Assembly (NCBI GenBank): GCA_036276735.1
Contig: DASUOH010000043.1
Span: 16,537-80,536, forward strand
DNA from: VRUE01 sp036276735
Lineage (GTDB): Bacteria; Actinomycetota; Thermoleophilia; Solirubrobacterales; 70-9
DNA length: 64,000 bases
Direction: 5' to 3'
Position numbers and translations under genes: made by a program. The notes under the pieces are model-generated. The model was not told the DNA's origin. It saw nothing but the letters and a program-made list of their open reading frames with translations, and searched no databases. This document shows positions 20,028 through 27,963 of this stretch, piece after piece. How positions within the stretch are numbered: the stretch's first letter is position 1; every line of letters begins with the position of its first letter.

Positions 20028-21361
20028 TCCAGCAACGCCACGCACTCGATGTGGGGCGTCTGCGGGAACATGTCGACCGGCCTCACGCGGCGCAGCGTAT
20101 AGCCGGCCTCGACCATCTGGGCGGCGTTCGGCGCCAGCGTCGTCGGGTTGCAGGAGACGTAGACGATCCGCTTTGCCTCGCACTCCAGCACCCGCCGCAC
20201 GATCTTCTGCGAGAGGCCGGCGCGGGGCGGGTCGATGACCACGACGTCGGGCTTGCCGGCCTCCTCGATCAGCGGCCGCAGGCCGGTGCGCGCGCTGCCG
20301 GTGCGGAAATGGGCGTTGCCGATGCCGTTGCGCTCGGCGTTGCGCTCGGCGTCGGCGATCGCCTCGGGGACGATCTCGACGCCCCAGACCTCGCCTGCCC
20401 GGCCGGCCATCGTCAAACCGATCGTGCCGATCCCGCAGTAGAGGTCGAAGACGCGCTCACCGCCGCTCAGCCCGGCGTACTCCGCCGCGACCCCGTAGAG
20501 CCGCTCGGCCATCTCGGTGTTGGTCTGGAAGAAGGCGCCGTGGGACATCTCGAACCGCAGCCCGCAGAGCTCCTCGCGCAGGTACTCCTCTCCGAGGACC
20601 CCTGTCGGGCCTTCGCTCGAGCCGGAGTCGCCCTCGACGATCGTGTGGGCGTCGACCGGCGGCTTCGGGAAGCGCTCCGGCGCGGTGACGAGCCGGGTCT
20701 GGATCTGGCCGGTGCGCCGCCCCTCCCGCACGACCAGGTTGCGCAGGACGCCGTGGCGGGAGCGCTGGTCGTAAGCCGGCACTCCTTCACGCCGCGCCCA
20801 TTCGCGCACCTCGTTGCGGGCGGCGTTGCCGCGCTCGGAGGCGAGCAGGCAGTCCTCGACGCCCACCACCAGATCCCAGCGGCCGCGGGCGTGGAACCCC
20901 GCCACCACCTCGCCCTCCCCCTCGCCGAAGGAGTATTCGAGCTTGTTGCGGTAGCGCCATTGCTCCTCCGCGGCGACGATCTCCTCGAGCTCGAAGCCGT
21001 CCAACTCGCCGATCCGCCGCAGCGCGTCGTCCACCTGTCCCTGCTTGTGGGCGAGCTGGCTCTCGTAGGCGAGGCCTTGCCAGGGTGCCCCGGGGCAGGG
21101 CTCGCCTTCGTGTGTGCAGCGGTCGGGGATGCGGTCGGCGCCGGGCCGCAGCAGCTCGACGACCCGCGCCTCGGCGAAGCTGCGCTTCGGCTTGGTGACC
21201 TCGGCGATGACGCGGTCGCCGGGCAGGCCGCCGCTGACGAAGACGACGTAGCCGTCGCGGCGCGCCACGCCCCGCCCACCGAAGGCGAGCGAGTCGATGT
21301 CTACCTCGAGTCGCTCGCCTTTACGCGGCCGCGTTGCAGTCTCGCCACCGGCCGCCGTCAT
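20021..21361 (-). CDS. RlmD/TrmA-family RNA (uracil-5-)-methyltransferase
   Basis: 446 residues. An N-terminal TRAM domain (LEVDIDSLAFGGRGVARRDG) is followed by Cys residues DRCTHEGEPCPGAPW of the iron-sulphur site, the SAM-binding motif VFDLYCGIGTIGLTMAGRAG, and the catalytic region VVIDPPRAGLSQKIV with the nucleophile in IVYVSCNPTTLAPN. It methylates C5 of a uridine in 23S rRNA or tRNA; the exact position cannot be told. Its start lies one base after the stop of the next upstream gene. Confidence 0.88.
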   Translation of the reverse strand: MTAAGGETATRPRKGERLEVDIDSLAFGGRGVARRDGYVVFVSGGLPGDRVIAEVTKPKRSFAEARVVELLRPGADRIPDRCTHEGEPCPGAPWQGLAYESQLAHKQGQVDDALRRIGELDGFELEEIVAAEEQWRYRNKLEYSFGEGEGEVVAGFHARGRWDLVVGVEDCLLASERGNAARNEVREWARREGVPAYDQRSRHGVLRNLVVREGRRTGQIQTRLVTAPERFPKPPVDAHTIVEGDSGSSEGPTGVLGEEYLREELCGLRFEMSHGAFFQTNTEMAERLYGVAAEYAGLSGGERVFDLYCGIGTIGLTMAGRAGEVWGVEIVPEAIADAERNAERNGIGNAHFRTGSARTGLRPLIEEAGKPDVVVIDPPRAGLSQKIVRRVLECEAKRIVYVSCNPTTLAPNAAQMVEAGYTLRRVRPVDMFPQTPHIECVALLER

Positions 21362-21362
21362 C

Positions 21363-21809
21363 TCACCTCAGTTTCTTGCGCGCCTGTTTCATCAGCCGCT
21401 CAAGCTCCTTGAGCATTTTGTCGCTCTGGCGGCGGCCGCGTTTGACCAGGTCGCCGACCATCTTCTCGGCGTCGCCGCGGGTCATGCGGCCGCGCTTGAC
21501 CGCGTCGTCGACTACCTCTTGCAGGCGGTCACGGCTGAGGGTGACGCTGTGTTCGAGACTCTCACGGAACTGTTCGACGCTCTTGTCGAGTCCGGTCACG
21601 CCGCCGCGACCCGCGCTTGATTTGCCAGCGGTGCTTTTCGCCGAGCTTTTCGTCGACCCTTTCGCTTTTTTAGCGGAGCTTTTGGCTTTCGCTTTCGCGC
21701 CGCCTTTGGCTTTGCTCGATTTGCCCGAAGCGGCTTTTTTCGACCGCGTGCCGGCTTTCGATTTTTTAGACGCTTTCGCTTTGCCGGACGTCTCTTTTTT
21801 CGCGGCCAT
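21363..21809 (-). CDS. Lys/Ala-rich histone H1-like protein with phasin-like helical C-terminus
   Basis: 148 residues from ATG 21807-21809 behind AAGGAGG. Residues 1-75 consist almost wholly of Lys, Ala, Ser and Gly in KSSAKKAKG-type repeats, like bacterial H1-type nucleoid proteins. The rest is a single amphipathic helical region (VEQFRESLEHSVTLSRDRLQ; EKMVGDLVKRGRRQSDKMLK) similar to phasin/PhaF-type proteins. A DNA-binding and oligomerising role is inferred. A longer frame upstream is an artefact of GC-rich composition. Confidence 0.7.
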   Translation of the reverse strand: MAAKKETSGKAKASKKSKAGTRSKKAASGKSSKAKGGAKAKAKSSAKKAKGSTKSSAKSTAGKSSAGRGGVTGLDKSVEQFRESLEHSVTLSRDRLQEVVDDAVKRGRMTRGDAEKMVGDLVKRGRRQSDKMLKELERLMKQARKKLR

Positions 21810-21901
21810 CGCCTCGTGCCTCCTTGTCGTCTTCCAGGATCGGTATCGGGACTGCGGCGTGACTATCTCATTCCCGGGCGGCGGCGGTCGAGAACTTGTC
21901 T

Positions 21902-22825
21902 TTAGCTGAGCGAGAAGGTCGCCTCGACGGGGGAGTGATCGGAGAGGCGCAGGGCGAGCCCGTCCTCGGGGACCTCGCGCCGCTCGGCGGGCCAGCGGCG
22001 CGGCCGCGCGACCAGCTCGAGCCCGCGTGCGAGCAGATGGTCGATCGCGTTGGGAGCGGTGGGGGGCGCCAGGCCGAAGCGCTCTCGCAGCTCGTCGAAG
22101 ACCTCGCCGCTCTCGCTGGGCTGCAGGTTGAGATCGCCGCCGAAGAGGAGCGGCGCGTCGCTCGCCCACTCGGTTGCGATGCGGGCGGCGCGCAGGACGT
22201 CTTCGGCCGCGAGGTCGCGGCGGTCGGCGCTGGCGTGGAGGTTGGCGATGCAGAGAGGGCGTGGCGAGCCGGAGGCGCCGATGGGGCGGCGCTCCAAGGC
22301 CGAGTCGGCGGCGCCGGGGTCGACCGCGATCCGCGTCAGCGCCATCGCGCGCCGCTCCAGCGGCCCGGTGTGGATCGCGACCTCGCGCCGCTCGAGGACC
22401 GTCACCTCCTTCCGGTGCGAGTTTTGTACGTCTGAGGTACATAAGTCGCACCGGAAGGATTCGCGGACCAGCGTCAGGTTCGAGCCGCCCTCGCCGGATG
22501 CGATCAGGTCGGGATTGAGGCGCGCGACGAGCTGTCGTAGCGGCGCGAACGAGTTGCGCGACGTGAGCACCTGGTGGGCCTCGGCGCCACTCGCCCGCGC
22601 GAGTGACTCGGCGAAGCGCGGCGGGCACTCCTGCAGCAGGGCCACGTCCCACTCAGCGCCCGCGAGCAGCTCGGCGAACTCGCGCAGCAGCTCCCGGTTC
22701 ACCTGTACGTGGGCGTCATTGCGCTCGCTGATCCGCAGCAGCCGCGAGCGCCAGGTCCGCAGGCCGGGATCGGGCGGGAAATCACGCCCATGGAAGAGGT
22801 TCCAGCTGAGAGCGGTGAACTGCAT
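21902..22825 (-). CDS. Endonuclease/exonuclease/phosphatase-family protein with palindrome-encoded insert
   Basis: 307 residues from ATG 22823-22825. EEP motifs are visible: FTALSWNLFHGRDFPPD (Asn), WDVALLQECPPRFAE (Glu), LCIANLHASADRRD, LLFGGDLNLQPSESG, NAIDHLLARG and LSDHSPVEATFSLS. There is no signal peptide, so it is likely cytoplasmic. Residues encoded by 22407-22459 (about 122-140, including RCDLCTSDVQNSHRKE) come from a perfect inverted repeat and look like a palindromic insertion tolerated in frame. It diverges from argF with a 40-bp gap. Confidence 0.8.
   Translation of the reverse strand: MQFTALSWNLFHGRDFPPDPGLRTWRSRLLRISERNDAHVQVNRELLREFAELLAGAEWDVALLQECPPRFAESLARASGAEAHQVLTSRNSFAPLRQLVARLNPDLIASGEGGSNLTLVRESFRCDLCTSDVQNSHRKEVTVLERREVAIHTGPLERRAMALTRIAVDPGAADSALERRPIGASGSPRPLCIANLHASADRRDLAAEDVLRAARIATEWASDAPLLFGGDLNLQPSESGEVFDELRERFGLAPPTAPNAIDHLLARGLELVARPRRWPAERREVPEDGLALRLSDHSPVEATFSLS
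22407..22459. repeat. 53-bp palindromic insertion inside the EEP gene
   Basis: A perfect 14-bp inverted repeat (22407-22420 / 22446-22459) surrounds a 25-nt centre that contains TGTAC-N7-GTACA (22425-22429, 22437-22441). It is in frame in the coding strand and is also open on the other strand. Confidence 0.75.
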
Positions 22826-22865
22826 CGGCAGAAGTCTGTCCGATGACCGGCCTGGCCGCTCTAGT

Positions 22866-23768
22866 ATGCGCCGCTTGCCAAAGCGTGACTTCCTCACCGC
22901 CGAAGAGCTCGGCGCCTTTGAGCTCGGCCAGCTGCTCGACCAGGCGCTGGAGCTGAAAGCCGACCGCCGCGGCGGCGCCGGTCGCGACAACCTGGTCGGC
23001 CGCAGCGTCGCCCTCGTCTTCGAACGGCCGTCGACCCGCACCCGCATCTCCTTCGAGGTCGCGGTCGGCGAGATGGGCGGGACGCCGATCATCCTGCGCA
23101 GCGACGAACTGCAGCTGTCGCGCGGCGAGTCGGTCGGGGACACCGCGCGTGTCCTCTCGCGCTACCTCGACGCGATCGTCATCCGTTCTGGCTCTCACGA
23201 GGCGGTCGAGGAGCTGGCCGCCGAGGCCGACGTGCCGGTGATCAACGCGCTGACGCCGCGTCACCACCCCTGCCAGGCGCTCGCCGACCTGATGACCCTG
23301 CGCGAGCGCTTCGGCGAGCTCGCCGGCCTGCGGCTCGCCTACGTCGGCGACGGCAACAACGTCGCTCGCTCGCTCGCGATCGCCGGCCGGCTCGCCGACG
23401 TCGAGGTGGTCATCGCCGCCCCCGACGGCTACCAGCTCGACCCCGACGACGCCCACGGCGCCAAGCTGACCGACGACCCGCGCGATGCCGCCTCCGGCGC
23501 AGACGCCATCTACACCGACGTCTGGGTCAGCATGGGCGACGAGGGGGAGGCGCAGCGACGCCGCGCCGCGCTCGCCCCCTACCGGCTCGACGAGGACCTG
23601 CTCTCGGTCGCCAAGGAGGAGGCGATCGTCCTCCACTGCCTGCCCGCCCACCCCGGTGAGGAGATCACCGCCGGGGCGCTGTACGGGCCCCGCTCGGCCG
23701 TCTGGGACCAGGCCGAGAACCGCCTTCACACGCAGAAGGCGCTGCTCGCGACCCTGCTCGCCGACTAG
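22866..23768 (+). CDS. argF: Ornithine carbamoyltransferase
   Basis: 300 residues from ATG 22866. The carbamoyl-phosphate site is FERPSTRTRISFEVAVGEMG, followed by HHPCQALADLMTL and the ornithine-site loop IVLHCLPAHPGEEITAG. The enzyme makes citrulline in arginine synthesis. No ribosome-binding site precedes the ATG, so the message may be leaderless. It begins an operon with lgt, prmC and probably lysS. No other arginine genes are near. Confidence 0.93.
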   Translation: MRRLPKRDFLTAEELGAFELGQLLDQALELKADRRGGAGRDNLVGRSVALVFERPSTRTRISFEVAVGEMGGTPIILRSDELQLSRGESVGDTARVLSRYLDAIVIRSGSHEAVEELAAEADVPVINALTPRHHPCQALADLMTLRERFGELAGLRLAYVGDGNNVARSLAIAGRLADVEVVIAAPDGYQLDPDDAHGAKLTDDPRDAASGADAIYTDVWVSMGDEGEAQRRRAALAPYRLDEDLLSVAKEEAIVLHCLPAHPGEEITAGALYGPRSAVWDQAENRLHTQKALLATLLAD

Positions 23769-23782
23769 GAGCGCCGGCCGCC

Positions 23783-24535
23783 GTGCAGCCCGAGATCCAC
23801 CTCGGCCCGCTCACCGTCCAGACCTTCGGGCTGATGTTCGCGCTCGCCTTCGTCGCTGCGGGCGCCCTGATCTGGAGGCGGTTGGGGGAGATCGGCAAGC
23901 CGGTCGACTGGGCCTACGAGATCGGCTTCGCGGCGCTGATCGGCGGCGTGGTCGGCTCGCGCCTCTACTACCTGGTCGAAAACTGGGACAGCGTCAGCGA
24001 CGACCTGCTCGGCAACGTCTTCTCGGGCTCGGGGCTCGTCTGGTATGGCGGCGCCCTCGGCGGCGCCCTCGCGGTCTTCCTTTGGGCCTGGTACCGGGGT
24101 TTCCTCGGCCTCGTCCTGCTCGACGTGGCGGCGCCGGCGCTGGCGCTCGGCTACGCGGTGGGGCGGATCGGCTGCCAGCTCTCCGGCGACGGCGACTACG
24201 GGCGGGCCTGGGACGGACCGTGGGCGATGTCCTACCCCGACGGCACGGTGCCGACCACCGAAGAGGTCCACCCGACCCCGATCTACGAGGCGCTCGTGAT
24301 GGGCTTTGGCGCCTGGCTGCTGTGGCGGCTGCGCGACCGCCTCCGGCCCGGCGTCCTCTTCGCGCTCTACCTCCTCTACGCGGGGGCGGAGCGCTTCCTG
24401 GTCGAGTTTGTGCGCCGCAACGAGGACGTGGCGCTCGGGCTGACCTCCGCTCAACTGGAGAGTGCTGCGATTATGTTGGCCGGCGCCGTCTGGATCTATG
24501 TCGTGCGGCGGCGCCACGGCAGGCTTGCCGTGTAA
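23783..24535 (+). CDS. lgt: Prolipoprotein diacylglyceryl transferase
   Basis: 250 residues, GTG start behind AGGAG that overlaps the argF stop. About seven membrane helices. Lgt-type blocks are PEIHLGPLTVQTFGLMFAL, GGVVGSRLYYLVENWD, GLVWYGGALGGALAV, GRIGCQLSGDGDYGRAWDG, HPTPIYEALVMG and YAGAERFLVEFVRRN. It transfers diacylglycerol from phosphatidylglycerol to the lipobox Cys. The GRIGC variant in place of GRxGNF is seen in divergent actinobacterial members. Confidence 0.88.
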   Translation: MQPEIHLGPLTVQTFGLMFALAFVAAGALIWRRLGEIGKPVDWAYEIGFAALIGGVVGSRLYYLVENWDSVSDDLLGNVFSGSGLVWYGGALGGALAVFLWAWYRGFLGLVLLDVAAPALALGYAVGRIGCQLSGDGDYGRAWDGPWAMSYPDGTVPTTEEVHPTPIYEALVMGFGAWLLWRLRDRLRPGVLFALYLLYAGAERFLVEFVRRNEDVALGLTSAQLESAAIMLAGAVWIYVVRRRHGRLAV

Positions 24536-24599
24536 TCATGCACAAAATCTTTTGAGGTAATGGAGGAGACGCTGTGAGGACCGGAGTGGGGGCCGCGCG

Positions 24600-25415
24600 A
24601 TGAACGAGGCGAAGCCGATCGCGATGCTGCTGGACGAGGCGACCGAGACGATCGCGGCGGCCGGCTGCGACGAGCCGCGGTCCGACGCCGAGGCGCTCGT
24701 CGCCGACGGGCTCGGGACGAGCGTCGAGGAGCTCTCGCGCGACGGCCAGCGCGATGCCTCACCGGAGGTGGTGGCGGCGGTCGAAGCGATGGCGCGGCGG
24801 CGCGCCGAACACGAGCCGCTCGCCTACGTGCTCGGCCGGGCGCCGTTCCGCAAGCTCGAGATCGCCGTCGACGAGCGGGTGCTGTGGCCGCGCCGGGAGA
24901 CCGAGCTGCTGGTCGAGGTCGGCACCGAAATGCCGGAGGGGGCACGCGTCCACGAGGTCGGCACCGGCTCCGGCGCGATCGCCCTGGCGTTGATCTCCGA
25001 GCGTCCCGACCTGCACGTCACCGCGTCGGACCTCTCGCCCGAAGCGGTCGAAGCGGCGCGCGAGAACGCCGAGCGGCTGGGGCTGGAGCTGGAGGTCAGC
25101 GTCGCCGAGGGGCTGCCGGATGGGCTGGAGGGCATCGACCTGGTGATCGCCAACCTTCCCTACGTCACTGACGAGACGATCTACGAGCGCTCGCCGGAGA
25201 TTCAGAAAGAGCCGCGGATCGCTGTCACCGGCGACTGCGGCGAGGACGGGCTGGGCGTGATCCGCAAGCTGGTCGGCGAAACGCCGAGCGGCTGGAAGAT
25301 GGCGATGGAGCACGACACCCACCACGGCCCGGCGATGCGGGAATTGCTGCGCGACGCGACTACTATGCCCGACTACATGGGGGACGAGCGCGTAACCGTC
25401 GGCCTCGCTCCCTGA
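24600..25415 (+). CDS. prmC: PrmC/HemK-type peptide-chain-release-factor glutamine methyltransferase
   Basis: 271 residues. The N-terminal helical domain (1-80) includes RRRAEHEPLAYVLGRAPF. The SAM-binding motif is VHEVGTGSGAIALALISERP, and the substrate motif is IANLPYVTDETIY, where the usual NPPY is NLPY. It methylates the GGQ Gln of release factors. The Pro-to-Leu change in the catalytic tetrad keeps the Asn and Tyr. It lies 64 bases after lgt. Confidence 0.85.
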   Translation: MNEAKPIAMLLDEATETIAAAGCDEPRSDAEALVADGLGTSVEELSRDGQRDASPEVVAAVEAMARRRAEHEPLAYVLGRAPFRKLEIAVDERVLWPRRETELLVEVGTEMPEGARVHEVGTGSGAIALALISERPDLHVTASDLSPEAVEAARENAERLGLELEVSVAEGLPDGLEGIDLVIANLPYVTDETIYERSPEIQKEPRIAVTGDCGEDGLGVIRKLVGETPSGWKMAMEHDTHHGPAMRELLRDATTMPDYMGDERVTVGLAP

Positions 25416-25444
25416 GCGAACCGCCAGCGAATAGCGTTGGGCTC

Positions 25445-26932
25445 ATGCCCGACTCGACCGGCTCGACGCACGAGCAGCGCCTCGCGAAGGTAGAGCGGCT
25501 GCGATCCGAAGGGATCGATCCCTACCCGTTCTCCTTCCCCAACCGAGACCGGATCGTCGAGATCCTCGAGGCGCACGACCCCGAGGCGCTCGGGGCGGGC
25601 GAGCATCGCGAGTTCTCCTACCGGATCGCCGGACGCGTGGTCGGCCAGCGCGGTCACGGCAAGACCCTCTTCTTCGATGTCCGCGACCTGTCGGGGACGA
25701 TCCAGGCCTACGCGCGGCTCGACGCGATCGGCCAGGAGGCGTTCGACCGCATCGAGGACCTCGACATCGCCGACCTGGTCGGGGTCGAGGGCGACCTCTA
25801 CGTGACCAAACGCGGCCAGCTGGCGATCGAGGTGCGCGAGTGCGTGCTGCTCGCCAAGGCTCTGCGCGACCCGCCCGACCTCTTCCACGGCATCTCCGAC
25901 CCGGAGGTCCGCTACCGCCAGCGGGAGCTGGACCTGATGGCGAACGAGCGCTCGCGAGAGATCTTCGCGCTGCGGGCGAAGGTGGTCGCGGCGATCCGCG
26001 AGTACCTCAACGAGCGCCACTACGTCGAGATGGAAACCCCGGTCCTGCAGCGGATGACCGGCGGCGCCGCGGCGCGTCCCTTCAAAACGCACCACAACGC
26101 GCTCGACCGCCACCTCTACCTGCGGATCGCCACCGAGCTGTACCTGAAGCGGGCGATCGTCGGCGGCTTCGAGAACGTCTACGAGCTCGGCAAGTTCTTC
26201 CGCAACGAGGGGATGTCGCCCCAGCACAACCCCGAGTTCACGATGCTCGAGTGGTTCGTCAGCTGCGCCGACTACCACGGCGTCATGGACGTCGCAGAGG
26301 GGGTCGTCTCCCATGTTGCCGAACGGGTGCTGGGGACGACGAAGGTGGAGCGCGACGGCGAGACGATCGACCTGAAGCCGCCCTGGCCGCGGTTGCGCCT
26401 GCAGGACCTGTTGAAGGAAGAGACGGGCGTCGACATCACCGAGGCGAGCCGCGACGAGCTGGCCGAGATCGCCGGCGAGGACGCCGAGCCCGACGACGAC
26501 TGGGCGGCGCTGGTCGACACGCTGCAGGGCAAGCTGATCGAGCCGAAGCTGATCCAGCCGACCTTCATCATCGACCTGCCGCTGGCGATCTGGCCGCTGG
26601 TCAAGCCGGTGCCCGAGCACCCCGAGCTGCTGGCGGCGGCCTTCGACGGGATCGTCGCCGGGATGGAGATCACCGGCGGCGGCACCGACGTCAACGACCC
26701 GATCGAACAGCGGCGGCATTTCGTCGAACAGCGCGAACGGCAGGAATCGGGGGCCGAGCCGACGCCGCACGAGCACGACGAGGAGTTCGTGCGGGCGCTC
26801 GAATACGGAATGCTGACTGCGAGCGGCTCGGGGCTGGGCGTCGACCGGCTGATGATGATCCTGAGCGGCGCGAAGACGATGCGCGACGTGGTGCTCTTCC
26901 CGGCGATGCGGGAGGTGGCGCAAGAGAGCTGA
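25445..26932 (+). CDS. lysS: Lysyl-tRNA synthetase, class II
   Basis: 495 residues. The OB-fold anticodon domain (about 55-150) contains GRVVGQRGHGKTLFFDVRDL. Class II motif 1 is near HYVEMETPVLQRMTGGAAA, motif 2 is LGKFFRNEGMSPQHNPEFTM, and motif 3 is GSGLGVDRLMMILSG. It charges tRNA-Lys. The stop is seven bases before palindromic element copy 3. Confidence 0.95.
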   Translation: MPDSTGSTHEQRLAKVERLRSEGIDPYPFSFPNRDRIVEILEAHDPEALGAGEHREFSYRIAGRVVGQRGHGKTLFFDVRDLSGTIQAYARLDAIGQEAFDRIEDLDIADLVGVEGDLYVTKRGQLAIEVRECVLLAKALRDPPDLFHGISDPEVRYRQRELDLMANERSREIFALRAKVVAAIREYLNERHYVEMETPVLQRMTGGAAARPFKTHHNALDRHLYLRIATELYLKRAIVGGFENVYELGKFFRNEGMSPQHNPEFTMLEWFVSCADYHGVMDVAEGVVSHVAERVLGTTKVERDGETIDLKPPWPRLRLQDLLKEETGVDITEASRDELAEIAGEDAEPDDDWAALVDTLQGKLIEPKLIQPTFIIDLPLAIWPLVKPVPEHPELLAAAFDGIVAGMEITGGGTDVNDPIEQRRHFVEQRERQESGAEPTPHEHDEEFVRALEYGMLTASGSGLGVDRLMMILSGAKTMRDVVLFPAMREVAQES

Positions 26933-26938
26933 CCCGAC

Positions 26939-27051
26939 GGGTTCATCCCGCCAGGGGTTTCACTTAACTTTTTTTGAAGACAGTCCCCGGCCGTCCGAGC
27001 TTGGCTGCCCAAAAAAAGTACAAGACGTTCCACCCCTAGCGGGATGAACCC
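26939..27051 (-). repeat. Palindromic intergenic element, copy 3 (inverted)
   Basis: 113 bp between convergent lysS and the cation exporter. The arms 26939-26951 and 27039-27051 are a perfect 13-bp inverted repeat, then AGGGGT/ACCCCT (26953-26958 / 27032-27037) after the same single mismatch position as in copy 1. The core, in reverse orientation, again reads CTTGTACTTTTTTT ... CTCGGACGGCC ... GTCTTCAAAAAAAGTTAAG. The right arm encodes the last residues and stop codon of the cation exporter gene. Confidence 0.85.
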
Positions 27052-27953
27052 TCCGGTTCGATTTGGACGAGCTGATCTGGCTGGTGCTCTACTTGGAGCG
27101 TGGTGTGGGGAATGCCGAAGTCGCGCTCGAGTAGGTCGGCCAGCTCGAGGCGGACGCGGTGGCAGTCGACGTCGGCGGCGACGGTGACGTGGGCGGCGAG
27201 CGCCGGGAACTCGGAGGTGACCTCCCAGACGTGCAAGTCGTGGACCTCGGCGACGCCGGGCTGCCGGGCCATGCGGCGGCCGATCGCGTCGGGGTCGAGG
27301 CCGCGCGGCGATGCCTCGAGGAAGACGCGGCCCGACTCGCGGAGCAGCACGTAGGCGGAGCGCAGCATCAGCGCGGCGACGAGCAGCGAGGCGATCGGGT
27401 CGGCACGGTCGAAGCCGGTGAGGAGGATGACCGCGGCGGCGATCGCGGTGCCGATGAATGCGTAGAGGTCGGTCAGCAGGTGCTGGAAGCTGCCCTCGAC
27501 GTTGAGGCTGCGCCGGTTGGCGCGGGCGAGGACGGCGGTGGCGGCGAGGTTGACGGCGACGCCGGCAAGGGCGACGGCGAGGACGAGGCCGCCGTCGACG
27601 CCCGGCGGGTCGATGAGTCGGTGGACGCCCTCGTAGACGATCAGCGCGGCGAGGACGAGCAGGGTGACGCCGTTGACCTGGGCGGAGAGGATCTCGACCC
27701 GTTTGAGGCCGAAGGTCATGTTGCCGCCGGCCGGGCGGCGGGCGAGGCGCAGGGCGACGAGCGAGAGGGCGATCGCCGCCGCGTCGGTGAGCATGTGGGC
27801 GGCGTCGGAGAGGAGGGCGAGCGAGTTGGCGAGGATGCCGGCGACGACCTCCGCCGCCATGAAGCCGAGGATCAGCGCGAGGGCGAGCCAGAGCTTGCCG
27901 CGGTCGGCGTCGGGGGAGGGTGCGTGGGAGTGGCCGGCGTGCGAGTGGGTCAT
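27036..27953 (-). CDS. CDF-family cation efflux protein (ZitB/CzcD type)
   Basis: 305 residues from ATG 27951-27953. A His-rich N-terminus (THSHAGHSHAPSPD) precedes six membrane helices. The HD-HD/DD metal site appears in SLALLSDAAHMLTDAAAIAL and in FQHLLTDLYAFIGTAI. The cytoplasmic C-terminal domain (VAEVHDLHVWEVTSEFPALA; DFGIPHTTLQVEHQP) is the typical metal-sensing ferredoxin-like fold. It should export Zn2+ (or Co/Cd) against protons. The last four residues and stop lie inside palindromic element copy 3. It starts ten bases after the SDR stop. Confidence 0.93.
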   Translation of the reverse strand: MTHSHAGHSHAPSPDADRGKLWLALALILGFMAAEVVAGILANSLALLSDAAHMLTDAAAIALSLVALRLARRPAGGNMTFGLKRVEILSAQVNGVTLLVLAALIVYEGVHRLIDPPGVDGGLVLAVALAGVAVNLAATAVLARANRRSLNVEGSFQHLLTDLYAFIGTAIAAAVILLTGFDRADPIASLLVAALMLRSAYVLLRESGRVFLEASPRGLDPDAIGRRMARQPGVAEVHDLHVWEVTSEFPALAAHVTVAADVDCHRVRLELADLLERDFGIPHTTLQVEHQPDQLVQIEPEGSSR

Positions 27954-27963
27954 GGGACGCGCC

